From NCBI GenBank assembly GCA_963921195.1, contig OY992536.1, forward strand, positions 108,526,778-108,590,777: a DNA stretch of 64,000 nucleotides. Reading direction: 5' to 3'. The position numbers and the translations under genes were made by a program. This DNA comes from Pegoplata infirma (taxonomy: Eukaryota; Arthropoda; Insecta; Diptera; Anthomyiidae). The notes below the pieces were generated by a model. The model was given only the letters and a program-made list of their open reading frames with translations. It searched no databases and had not been told where the DNA came from. Of the stretch, positions 51,731 to 62,533 are shown piece after piece (the first letter of the stretch is position 1; each line of letters starts with the position of its first letter).

Positions 51731-51935
51731 CACTCAGAGAAGAGATATGATTGAAAATTGTATTATAATATGTTTACAGCAACCATAAAATCATATTATG
51801 GTCCTAAATTATAGCTTTTTGAATATTTAGGATCATAACATGGTTGCTACAAACAAGTTATGATAAAATTTTCAATCATAATATGGCGCTCTTTAAATAT
51901 GGTTGCAATCATATATCATATATCTTCTCTGAGTG
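51731..51935. mobile_element. MITE with CACTCAGAGAAGA ends, 205 bp
   Basis: CACTCAGAGAAGAGATATG and CATATATCTTCTCTGAGTG inverted; TG on both sides rather than TA. Arms pair through ATTATGATTG/CAATCATAAT-like words. Confidence 0.8.
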
Positions 51936-52882
51936 TGGGATTTATTTATAAAACTGAATTAAACAAAATTATTTTATATGTTATTTCTTGTTGTGTATGC
52001 ATATCTTTCATAAATGTTCTATTTTCTGTTCAAAAAAAAATTTTGCATTAAATTTAAATTTTTAAAACACTTATTACTTTCAATCTCAATTTATTTTTTA
52101 ATTTTTTTAACAAGGTGCACACATCTACTTTAACATTTCAAACTTTTGTTTTAATTTTTTTTTTGGTTTCAATCAATGTGATCAATAATATTGCATCTAC
52201 TGTTAAATAATTTGTTTGTTTTTTACATGCATACCTATACAGATTTTGGTTTTTTACATTTTTTTATATATATTAGGGGAATTCACATCTATGTAGTATT
52301 GCAAACATAATAACTTAGGAAAGTTTAACATAACTAAAAATTTACAATTATTTTTTTCTGAATCGCAGTGTTATATTTATCCTAAATTATGATATTTTAA
52401 TATCGTGATTATATAAAATATATGCAGTTAAAAATTCTCATATAAATTTATTGTTTAAATGGAAATTTGTTTAAGTTTTGATGTCCTATTTGTATTACAA
52501 TAACAGTTTTATAATAAAATAATGATTTTGCGTTTAATGTGGAAAAAGTGTAAAAGCGATTAACGGGAAATCTATTTTTGATCAGCTATAGTGTTTTCCC
52601 GGGAATTCCTGGGAAAGCTCCGGCGGAAAGTTCGGGAGTTTTATAAAATAAACCTTTTTACATAAAAATGCTTATTTATATTTAATTTTAAATATTTTGT
52701 TCCAGAAAAATTGTCAAATTGTTTTAAAAGAGTCCATTCAATACAGCATCTTCAGAAAATATGAAAAAGAAGAGTTTGGGAAAGACTTCAATCTAGTTCA
52801 GGATGGACAGCATGGTAACTATAAATCAATGATGGCGTTCAGCAGAAAAAGCTGCTACTCAACTGCTCCTTAGCATTCTGCT
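51936..52882. other. AT-rich intergenic; possible element debris
   Basis: 52590-52640 has TTTTCCCGGGAATTCCTGGG, the vocabulary of the next element's arms. 52740-52880 is less AT-rich but encodes nothing recognised. Confidence 0.4.
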
Positions 52883-55367
52883 TAGAGTTTTTCTTTTCCC
52901 GGACTTTTTCATTTCCCGGGAAAGAGGGATTCATTTTTAAATTTCCCGGGATCCCGGGAATTCCCGCAAAAACTAAAAACCCAAATTTTTTGTCAAAAAA
53001 ATATATAAAATCCTTATGAATGCGACATGGACGTATACAGGGGGTGGGCACAGGGGGCACGTGCCCCCCCCTTTTCGATTTGAAAATTTTGAAAATTTTA
53101 TACACAAAAATGCATTATACAAAAAAAATTCACAAGTTTCTAAATATTTTAATTTAAAAAAAAAAAAATTTTTTTTATAAAACCTCTAGAGTTTGAAATA
53201 ATTTCGTTTCCAAAAAGTCATTTATACCTAAAAATCAGTAAAATATGATAAAAAAAACACATAATATTAGCTTTATCTAATTCAGACAATAAGATAAGGG
53301 AAGTATCTCAAGCCTTATGAACCGATTTCTCTAAAACTTCGATTTTAAATTTACACATTTTCATGAAAAAAATATTTAACGAAGCCAAATTTTTACAAGG
53401 TTGTTGGCCTGTTGGATAGGCATTAAAAACATTTATTCTCATATGGAAACATCATATAGTTTCTTAGAAAGAAATGGCTAAAAAATAAAAAAAAAATCCC
53501 AATTTTTTAACCCATTTTTGAACCCCAAAATCCCCTATGTGCCCGATAAGCTGGATACCACAATCTTAGAATTATTTTGTATATGAGGGTTTCTTCGTCT
53601 ACTCTTTAAACTGAGGTTTTTGTGGTCGCTTAAGAAGACGAAGTTGGAATTTTAGAATTCAAAATGGCGGATCCAACATGGCGACAAATATTTTTAAAAA
53701 ATTAACCGATTTGCTTGAAACTTTTTATACTGGAGTTTTTGGGGTCGCTAAATAAGAATCTAAAGTTAGATTTTCGAATGGCAGATTCTAATTTAGCAAC
53801 CCAACAAACCGGTGCGTAAAGAGTTTTGAGTGAATCTGTTGTTTAAAAAAAAACTATCGCCATGTTGGATCTAAAATTTTGAATTTTAAAAATCCAACTG
53901 CAAATTCTTCTTAAGCGATTCCAAGAACCCGTGCATGAAGAATTTTAAGCAAATCTGTAATATTTTTAAAAAATTGGGCGCTTTATTGAAATTCAAAACT
54001 GCCACTCGGTATTCAAAACCAAATATTTTAAGTAATTTCGCAATTTTTAAAAAAAAATTTAAACCCATACCTATTTTGGACAAAAGGGTGGCCCGGTTGA
54101 TGAAGAAACCCTCATATATATTTTAAGTTTCATGCAAATCGGTCCATAAGGGTTGAGATACTTCCATTGTAAGACACATTTTCTGTATTAAAATCTGAAA
54201 TATTATTTGTTTATTAAAAATCTCAGATTTTGAAAAGTTTTTTCTATAGAAGCATTAATATCTGAGAATTTGTCAGACATTATTTTCATCAAAAGTTTAT
54301 AATTTTTTAAAAGAAAATTTGTAGATTCCGAACATTTTTCCTGTACAAAGATTTCGAGATTTTATTGCAAAAAATCTAATATTCCAAGCGTTTTTTATAT
54401 AAATAAAGACAAAATCGAGTTTGGTGGGGGGGGGGGGGGGGGGGTGGTGGTAATGGGGGCAGTTAAAAATAAATATTTATAGGCGATGACGAAAAAAATT
54501 TTGGGAATTGTGCCCCCCGTTTTCAAATTCCTGGATACGTCGCTGGAATGCGATTACACTATTCATAATGTTTATTAACACCATAAAAATCTTATTTGGT
54601 ACCTTTAAAACAAAAAAAAAAAATATGTTCCGAGAAAAAAGGAACAATTTTTGTTACCCACTTTTTATAAAAAAAGGCCCAAACATGTCGAAGTCTTTTA
54701 AAAGTATTTTTGAAACTGATTCAGAGAAATTTCTCTATTATGTCATTGAAACTGAATGTAACTGTTTCAGAGAAATGAAATTGTAAGAAAATTTACCCCA
54801 AAAAATTAAAAAAAAAAAAATTTTAAAATTTTAAAGTTCTGGTTTCTAAAAGAAAAACCCGTTAATTTCAGAGTCATTCCTTAAACAGATTTTATATCAA
54901 TTTATCGATTAAAAGAATCATGTCCAGAGGCATAAATATTTTCTATAGAAACACATAATCATACTGCAAATTTTCTAATGCAGATCTTAGAAAAAAATTT
55001 CTCAGCTTCTAAAAAAAATAATCAGGTTCTGATAATTATATCCTATCAAAGATTTAGATATTGTGAGCCTTTTTTTTTATTTCGTAAGTCTCATATTTTA
55101 TGACCTTTTTTAGTAAGAAGGTTTCTCTTGGAATACATTTTGGGCCTTCCTGGTCCCTGCGTACGTTTCTGCTATCAATTGTCAAGAATTTTAATAAGAT
55201 CTCTAAAAAATGAATAAAAAAAATAATCAATAGAAGTTGAATAATCAACTATTTCATAGAAACGAAAATTCCCGGGAATTCCCGCTCTATTTCCCGGGAT
55301 TTCGGGATCGAAAATTTGCGGGAATTCCCGGGAAATCCCGTCCCGGGAATTACCGTGAAAAACTCTA
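52883..55367. mobile_element. hAT-like element with CCCGGGAA arms, 2.49 kb
   Basis: Ends TAGAGTTTTTC and GAAAAACTCTA; perfect duplication ATTCTGCT at 52875-52882 and 55368-55375. Arms are stacks of TTTCCCGGGAATTCCCG words. Another hAT-like element (53026-54545) is nested inside; removing it leaves about 0.96 kb. The remaining interior at 54840-55080 contains satellite-like CTCAGCTTCTAA words. Confidence 0.92.
53026..54545. mobile_element. hAT-like element nested in a hAT-like element, 1.52 kb
   Basis: Left CATGGACGTATACAGGGGGT; reverse complement of right CAGCGACGTATCCAGGAATT. Perfect duplication GAATGCGA at 53018-53025 and 54546-54553. GGCACGTGCCCCCC near the left and a run of about 19 G at 54425. 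Interior 54180-54420 contains TTTTCTATAGAA/CTCAGATTTTG words akin to the satellite. No transposase frame. Confidence 0.92.
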
Positions 55368-55465
55368 ATTCTGCTGAACGGTTTGATTTTCTTATTTCAG
55401 TCAACATGTTGAGTGAGAGCTTCTCATCACTAGTAGCGTAAACAATTTATGCTACATTTCATCAC
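55368..55465. other. Spacer between hAT-like elements
   Basis: Short unassigned sequence. Confidence 0.4.
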
Positions 55466-56135
55466 ATACTGATCAGGCGCGGATCCAGGGGGGGAGGAAA
55501 GGAAATTCCCCCCCAAACCGAAATCGAAAGAAAAAAAAGAAAAAAAAGAAAAAAGGATGGAAAAGAAAGAAGAGGAAAGGAGAGGAGAGAGAAAAAAGTA
55601 AGTGAAAATGATAATGAAATAATCTGAGAATTTTTTCTATGAAAAACGTCTAAGAATCTTAAAATTTTTCTAAAGTAAAAATGTCTCGTACTCTTAGAAT
55701 TTTCTTTATGAAAAAATGTTTGAATTGTTCTAGGAAAATTAAAAAAAAATCCATATGAATAATTTGAGAACTTTTCTATAGGAAAAACCTTAGAATTTTT
55801 CTATACAAAACATCTGAGAATTTTGCTGAAGGAGATTTTTTTTATAGAAATTCTTTTATGATTAATGTCTAAGAATCTTAAAATTTTTCTAAAGAAAAAA
55901 TATCTGGAAATGATAAAATTTTTCTATATAAAAAGAGTCTCAGAATATTGGAATTTTTTTTTTAACATTTTTCTCGACAAAAAATTTGGGAATTTTCTAG
56001 CCAAAAAATTTGGAAATTTTTGTATACGAAAAATTTTAGATTTTTATTTTTCTTAGAATTTTTTAGAAAAAATCTGAGAATTTTCCTATTGCAATAATTT
56101 GAAAATTTTTATAGAAAAATCTAACAATTTTTCTA
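55466..56135 (+). mobile_element. Left end of a hAT-like element, satellite-like interior
   Basis: CAGGCGCGGATCCAGGGGGG starts at about 55466, similar to the inverted end at 20034. A purine-rich GAAAGAAAAAAAAG tract is followed by repeated TCTGAGAATTTTTCTATRRG words to 56135, resumed at 57576-58079 and 58683-58900 after two insertions. The matching right end is not in the window. Confidence 0.55.
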
Positions 56136-56139
56136 TATG

Positions 56140-57571
56140 CACGGTGAGCCTCAGCGATGTTTAGGTTCAACTTTAGTGTCGACGAAAAGTGTGAACGCAG
56201 TTCGATTTCTACTTGATTAAATGTTACAAAACTGTTAACAGCGAAATCGTAGCTGCTCGCATTCGCGAGATATCGCGAAATTAGTGTTTTTGTATTTCTA
56301 AAATTTTGGCAATGAAGTTTTTTAAATATCTTCAAAAACTGAGTATGCAGATTTGATTGTATTTATTTACAGGTCACAAAACCGATAACATCGAAATCAT
56401 ATCTTATCAATTTCGCGAGAAATCGCAAAATTAAAAAAAAATAATAAAAAATTGGAAAAAAAAAATATTTTTCGCGTAAATTAGCTGTCAAGATATTGAA
56501 TTGAGCAGTTTTACCACCTTTAACCACATAAAATTTAAACTTCATACAATATATTTGTCGTTTCTTGATTTTTTTCCTTTATTTTAGACACTAAAGAAAA
56601 AATAAATTAATTAATATAAAAGTTTGAACAGTAATTTTGTAATTTCTCGGGAAATTTATCATTTATAATTTTTATGCTTGCAGTTTTTTCAACTTTAATA
56701 ACCTAGAATTCAAACTGCATACCATATTTTTGTCGTTAATTGAAGAAAATGTTTTAACAGACCAAAAATAACACAAAGTAATGAAAAAATATTAGTTTAG
56801 CGAGTTTTTTAGCGATATCTCGAAGAATTGAGCAGCTAGAATTTCAATGTTAACAGCTTTATCACCTTTAATCAATAGCAAATCAAACTGCATTTAGTGT
56901 TTTTCAACAATGTTTAAGAAACTTCGTTTACTAATCAAAACAAGAAATACCCCCAAAAAGCTATTTTTCGCTATTTCTCGCGAAGTGAGCAGCTATAATT
57001 TTTTTGTGGGCAGTTTTTAATTTCTTCCAACATGTTCAAATCAAACTGCATACCACTTTTTTTTATTATTTCTAAAGAACCGGTTTTAAAATATAAATCA
57101 ATAATAAAAAAAATATATAATTACGCGATAATTCGCGAAATTTAACACCTACAATTTCGATGTTAACAGCTGTGTGACCTCTGATCAAGTACAAGTAAAA
57201 CTGCATACAATGTTTTTACGAAATTTTAAAGAAACCAATCTAAAGATAAAAAACGAACACAAAAACAGCAAAAAATTAATATCGCGATTTCTCGCGAACC
57301 AGAGAAGATAGGATTTTGATGTTTACTGTTTTGTGACCTTTAAATAAGTACAATTAAAACTGTATACTCAGTTTTTGAAAATATTTTAAAATCTTCAATG
57401 TCAAAATTTTAAAAAATTGAAAAACACAAATTTCGCGTTATCTCGCGAATGCGAGCAGCTACGATTTCGCTCTTAACAGTTTTGTGACATTTAATCTTGT
57501 AGAAATCGAACTGCGTTTACACTTTTCGTCGACACTAAAGTTCAACCTAAACATCGCTGAGGCTCACCGTG
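56140..57571. mobile_element. 1432-bp inverted-repeat element with 4-bp duplication and internal repeats
   Basis: CACGGTGAGCCTCAGCGATG and CATCGCTGAGGCTCACCGTG are perfect ends; arms run about 75 bp through GTGTCGACGAAAAGTGT to GCAGTTCGATTTCTAC, and further with changes. TATG at 56136-56139 and 57572-57575. Inside are about eight diverged units of 150-165 bp, each with a TCTCGCGA-like dyad and GTTAACAGTTTTGTGACCTT words. Four-base targets and CAC ends recall Chapaev/CMC elements, but no transposase is present. Confidence 0.9.
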
Positions 57572-57575
57572 TATG

Positions 57576-58079
57576 ATAAATCTGAGAATTTACTAAAGGA
57601 AAAATCTGAGAATTTTTTATTAGAAAAAATCTAATAATTCTTCTTTGGAAACAATCTGAGAAGAAGATGGGTAAAAAGGAAAGAAAGGGAAATTATGTGA
57701 GAATTTTTTTCGATGAAATATGTCCAAGAATCTCTAAATTTTTTTTCATAGGAAAAAAGTCTCGGAATCTTTAAATTTTTCTATAAGAAAAATAAGATAT
57801 TTTCTTCAGGAAAAATTTGAGAATTTTTCTATAAAAAAATTATTAGAATTTAAGACTTTTTCTATAAAAAAAAATACACAGAATATGCGATAACTTTTAT
57901 AGGAAAAATATTTTGGAATCTCTGATTTTTTCTATTTAAAAAATGTTTCAGAATCTAAGACTTTTTCTGTAGGAAAATGTCTGAGATTCACAATCTGACA
58001 TTTTATCTATAGGAAAAAATCTCAGAATCTTAGACTTTTTTGTAGAAAACGTTTCTTAGATTCTCAGAATTTTCGATTA
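57576..58079. repeat. Satellite-related repeats (continuation)
   Basis: Diverged TCTGAGAATTTTTCTATAGG and AAAATGTCTCAGAATCTAAG words; resumes the sequence interrupted at 56139. Confidence 0.7.
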
Positions 58080-58682
58080 CACAGAAAAAAATATGGAGGA
58101 AACAAATTTGAGTAATCACTTGTTTAATTTTTTAAAAAAAAATTGAGTAATTTTTTAATTGACGCAATTAAAAATTTACTCAAAAATTGAAAATAAAATT
58201 TGAGTAAATAATTTAATACAAATTTAATATTTTTTTTTTATTTATTTTTTTTTCTCTTGGTGTTTTGAATTCTCATTTAGTTTATTGTTTTTTGTATATG
58301 TATATGAAAGTTTGAAATCATCTTTATAAAATTTTACTTTGTCTTGAAGACATAAGTATATTTGGTAAAGTTTGTAAAAGCAATTTTTTTGGAAAAAAAA
58401 AAATTAGAAACTTTTTAAACTTTTTAAAAAAATCATTTGATACATTTTGAGTAAATTTTTACTTGACACAATTAAACAGTTACTTAAAAATATTAAAAAA
58501 TTTTAAGTAAAGATTTAATTGTGTGAATTAATAATTTACTCAAATTTTTTATTAAGCATTTAATAATTTTTTATTAAAAGTTTACTCAATACTATTAAAT
58601 CGTTTACTGGTGGAAAATTGAGTAATTTTTTACTCAATAGTATTAAAAATTTACTCAAAATTTTTTTTTATTTTTTTCTGTG
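58080..58682. mobile_element. TA-flanked MITE with CACAGAAAAAAATA ends, 603 bp
   Basis: Ends CACAGAAAAAAATA and TATTTTTTTCTGTG; TA at 58078-58079 and 58683-58684. Interior of ATTTACTCAA/TTGAGTAA words. Tc1/mariner-like non-autonomous. Confidence 0.88.
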
Positions 58683-58900
58683 TAGAAATAAGTATGTCTT
58701 AGAAAATGTTTAAGAATCTTATACTTTTTCTAAGGAAAAGTGTCTCAGAAAACAATACTTTTTTCTGTAGAGAAATGTCTCAGAATCTAGAAAAATTTTA
58801 AAAAGCATTAAAGTCTTCAACTTCTCTAATCTCAGGCACTTTATAAAGAATAGTGTTTCAAAACCTGAACATTTTAGTCTAGAAAAACGTTTCGGTATCT
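58683..58900. repeat. Satellite-related repeats (continuation)
   Basis: AAGTGTCTCAGAAAACAATA and AAATGTCTCAGAATCTAG words. Confidence 0.6.
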
Positions 58901-59134
58901 TAAACCCTTATGATGTTGAAAAGCATTTTTAACTAAAAAATTAAATGAAAACCTTAATTTTTTTTTTCAATATTTTAAAACATTCATAAAAAAGCGTTCA
59001 GCTGAGTCAGCTAAAAAAAATGTTACATCTCAACTGTTGAGAAGCAGTTTTATTTACACTGTAAACCGATTCTCACAACACTTGTTCTAGAACAGAAAAA
59101 AAAAGTTCACACAATGAAAAAAAATAATTTCGAT

Positions 59135-59795
59135 TTTGATTTTTTTCATTTTTATTATAATTAAGCTTGATTAGCTTATTAATGACAACAATTTTCATAT
59201 TATTCCTACAAGTGTTTCAGTTCCAAAAGTGTCCATGAAAAAAAAATTTTGGCTGGTTCTTACTCTAAAAATTTTTAATTTTTTTTTTTTTTTTTTAGTT
59301 TTGATAAGCTTACGTAATAGAGTTTTAGTTGCTCTTGATAACATATTCTGCTTAAAATTTTTTATTTGTTGCTAAACAACGTTCACACGCGGCGAAACCC
59401 AAAAATTGATATTTTCAAAAAAAAAAAAAAAACAAAATAAAAAAAACAATAAAAAAAATTTTCGATTTTTTTTTTTGTATTTTTTATTATAATTTTAGCT
59501 TATTTAATACAAAAAAAAAATATAATAAAAAATACAAACAAATCTAAATTTTTTTCATTATTTTTTTTAAATCCTTTAGGTATTCTTCGCCATTTTTTCG
59601 ATATTTCAGAACAAATAAAATTTTTTATAGAGAATGTTTTACCAATTTTTTTGAAAAATTTTTAGAGTAAGACCCAAAAAAAAATTTTCGTAGTCACTTT
59701 TGGAACTTAAATACTTGTCCGACCAATATTAAACTTTTTGTCGTTAATAAGCTAATCAAGCTAAATTATAATAAAAAAAATAAAAATCAAAATTT
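59135..59795. mobile_element. Foldback with A/T-tract loop
   Basis: TTATAATTAAGCTTGATTAG then CTTATTAATGACAA on the left is mirrored by TTGTCGTTAATAAGCTAATC then AAGCTAAATTATAA on the right. Arms also pair CTTACTCTAAAAATTTTT with AAAAATTTTTAGAGTAAG. The loop is dominated by long A and T runs. Ends not exact. Confidence 0.75.
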
Positions 59796-60343
59796 TTTTT
59801 TTTTGATTGAGTAAAAATTTTTTTTTGAAGACCCAAAGTTTGAGGCCCGGTAGCGACCCCTTTATCTTAATGCAAAAATCAAAAATATATATTCCGGGTG
59901 GCCCATACAAAAATCCAAAAAAAAAGTGACATACATGAACCAGCCTATTGTACACATATTGTTTATTTCTAATAAAATAGTTTTAAACAACAATTTTGTG
60001 AAATTTTAATGTTTTATTTTGAGTAGGTTTATTCTAGCTCGAGGTCATTATTTTCTTTACTAATTAAAACTATGATTTATCATAAAATAATTTTTAAGAA
60101 AATTATTCAGCTGTTTTAAATTTATTTATGTTGGTTATTTTGCAAGACCTACATGTGTCGAACATGTTTCGGAATTTGTCAGATTCCATTGTCAACATTA
60201 TGTAGCAAATACACTCAGAAAAAAAACTAACTAAAAAATGGGAAAATTAACTAAATCCAAGGAAAATTGATAATGATTTAGCTCCATTGCCATGTGTTCC
60301 TACTTTTTAGTCCATATTTTTCCTAAAAATAAGGACTAATGTG
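59796..60343. other. Intergenic, AT-rich
   Basis: ACACTCAGAAAAAAAACTAAC at about 60209 is a typical mariner-MITE terminus, and AAAAAATGGGAAAA is mirrored near 61320; the right terminus was not found, so this may be an outer element around 60344-61289. Confidence 0.4.
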
Positions 60344-60522
60344 GGCGCTATGAAAAAACCCCCAATGAAATATCCCCCAAACAGAAAAATGAAAAAATCC
60401 CCCAAAAAAATGCTAAAATTTTATTTGGGGATTTTTTCATTTATTTTGGGGGTTGTTTCATTATTGATTTTGGGGTTTTGTTCATTATGAAAGAAGCCCC
60501 AAATGAAAAAAGAAATAAAAAA

Positions 60523-61011
60523 GGCGTACGGACATAGCGCCCAAGGTCTTATCGCCCAAAACCGTAAATGTCATATCGCCCAAGCTGCGACATATAGCCC
60601 AAAATGATAGGTCTAAAAATGTTATTTCTCTCAAAACAAAGTTGTCAAAAAATCCAAAATATTGCGAAATGTCGAAATTACGACTTCTATGATTTGTTTT
60701 TTTGTAATAAAGTTTTTCTGCGTAGCCGGCATTTGGCCGGGCTTTGGGATTACATACTCCATGCATTAAACCCACCCTCTCTGCAAACCAAAGCTATTTT
60801 GATTATCATGCCTTTTTGAGGCATAACAAATTTGATAGCGTAAAGGCCTGCTACCCTAGAAAACTTTACTTTGCGGAGAGGGTAGGTTTAATGCATGGAG
60901 TTTGTAATCCCTAAGCCCGGCCGAAGGCCGGCTACGCATAAACACTTTAAAATATTAAAAATGTTAAAAAAAACAATATTGGTGAGTTCTTGGGCGCTAT
61001 GTCCGTACGCC
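60523..61011. mobile_element. Second shell: GGCGTACGGACATAGCGCCC foldback
   Basis: GGCGTACGGACATAGCGCCC and GGGCGCTATGTCCGTACGCC are perfect mirrors. ATATCGCCCAAG words follow on the left. Flanks ATAAAAAA and ATAAAGTG share only ATAAA. Its GGCGCTATG word resembles that of the outer shell. Confidence 0.85.
60719..60938. mobile_element. Third shell: TGCGTAGCCGG foldback
   Basis: TGCGTAGCCGGCATTTGGCC and GGCCGAAGGCCGGCTACGCA inverted; arms continue through GGGATTACA, CTCCATGCATTAAACC and ACCCTCTC for about 70 bp. Each arm contains its own GCCGGCNNTNGGCCGGGC hairpin. GC content far above surroundings. Confidence 0.85.
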
Positions 61012-61297
61012 ATAAAGTGATTTAATTTTTTTTGGCTTAATTTCATTTTTTTGGGGATAATTTCAATAGGGGTTTTTCATATGTTTATTTGGGAAATATT
61101 TCATTATGAAATAAACCCCAAAATTTGGTGTTTATTTCATTTTTATTTGGGGGTAATTGCATTTATTTTGGGTGTAATTTCATTATTTTTCTTTGGGGCT
61201 TATTTCATTTTATTTGGGGATAATTTCATTGGGGGTTTTTTCATTTTCCTATTTGGGGGTAATTTCATTGGGGGTTTTTTCATAGCGCCCTAATGTG

Positions 61298-62533
61298 AAC
61301 TAGAAAAAGGGAAAAAATTTCCCATTTTTTAGTTAAAAAAACATTTCTGATGCGGACATTTTTCCTAAGAATTAGTTAATTTCATATTTTTTATTGGTTT
61401 ATTTATAGAATAGCATGTGAATACACACAGAATTCTCATTATGTACATTTTTTATTTTAAATATAAAAAAACGTTTGTTTCTTATGGTCAAGTAATAAAT
61501 TTCATTAGTTTTTAAAGTTAAATTACAACAAAGACTTTAACTTTTGTTCCCAGACTATGGGAAAACACGCCAAAGCCAAGGCTTTTGTTGTGATTAAAAT
61601 ATTATTTTTTCCCTAAAACATACATGTGTAGAAAAAAATGTAAACATTAAATTTATTACTTGTTATACAAGACCAAACTCTCTTTTTTATATACTACAAA
61701 TAATAAACAAAATGTGAACTACAAGCAAGCATGAAAAAAAAAAAAATAATAAATCAACAAAAAAATTTCAAGTTATGAAAAATTTACTAAACTTGTGGAA
61801 AAAACTTCCTCAAATTAAAGAAGATAAATATGATGAACTAATTGGTAGGAAATTACGTCCTAAAACTGAATTTTTTGAACTAAATTTTGCTTTTAGAAAT
61901 ATGTCTTAAAAATCAAGATTATTTTTCAATTATTTAGGGAAAATTTATTTGACGGTAAGAATTTCTTCCATGTATTTGGGAATTCCATTTAAGGAAAATT
62001 ATGGCCTACCCAGCAAAATTTTATGGAATCGTTTCTTTGGCAATGTATTCTGGAATAGATTCCTCAGTAATGTTACTCCATTCCTCTACTGTTTCCACGG
62101 AATCAATAAAAAAACTTATAATTTTTGAAAAAAATGTCAAACAGAAAAATAAAATTAAAAAAAAAACAATTTATTTGTTATCTTTTTGTGGACAAAATTT
62201 TTGATTTTCGCCGCACTAATTGTGCTTTTAAATACATTCTGGATACATATGGCAGAAATAACGTAAGTACACATCTTAATTTGGTATATGTATGTGGTAC
62301 TTACAATTTGTTTAATGGTTTCTTTCAGATTGCAAAAAATACATATTTTAAGATGTAATTTAGGAGAACTGATGCTGTCGGTTATACTCATGGAAATATT
62401 AAGAAGCATATTCTATCCATTTTCTCAAAACTAGAAGCGTGGGATATAATATTCATTGTAAAGGAATTATCAAGGTTGTAGCATGTATGTATCCACAGTT
62501 TAACATAATTTTTGATAGGTATAAAAAGTTTTA
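61298..62533. other. Intergenic, no gene
   Basis: TACCCAGCAAAATTTTATGG at about 62008 is like a TA-flanked CCCAGCAAAATT terminus without visible partner. Overlapping short frames on both strands at 62000-62410 have no family resemblance. Confidence 0.4.

Larger units (their letters stand above)
60344..61289. mobile_element. hAT-like element with GGCGCTATGAAAA ends, outer shell of a nest
   Basis: GGCGCTATGAAAAAACCCCC and GGGGGTTTTTTCATAGCGCC perfect ends; duplication CTAATGTG at 60336-60343 and 61290-61297. Arms are stacks of CCCCAAATGAAA/TTTCATTTGGGG words. Frames across it are repeat translations. Confidence 0.92.

Noticed and set aside
61051..61293. 80-codon hydrophobic frame resembling a membrane protein
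   Set aside because: Translation of TTTCATTTTTATTTGGGG repeats in a transposon arm; hydrophobicity is a by-product of T-rich codons.
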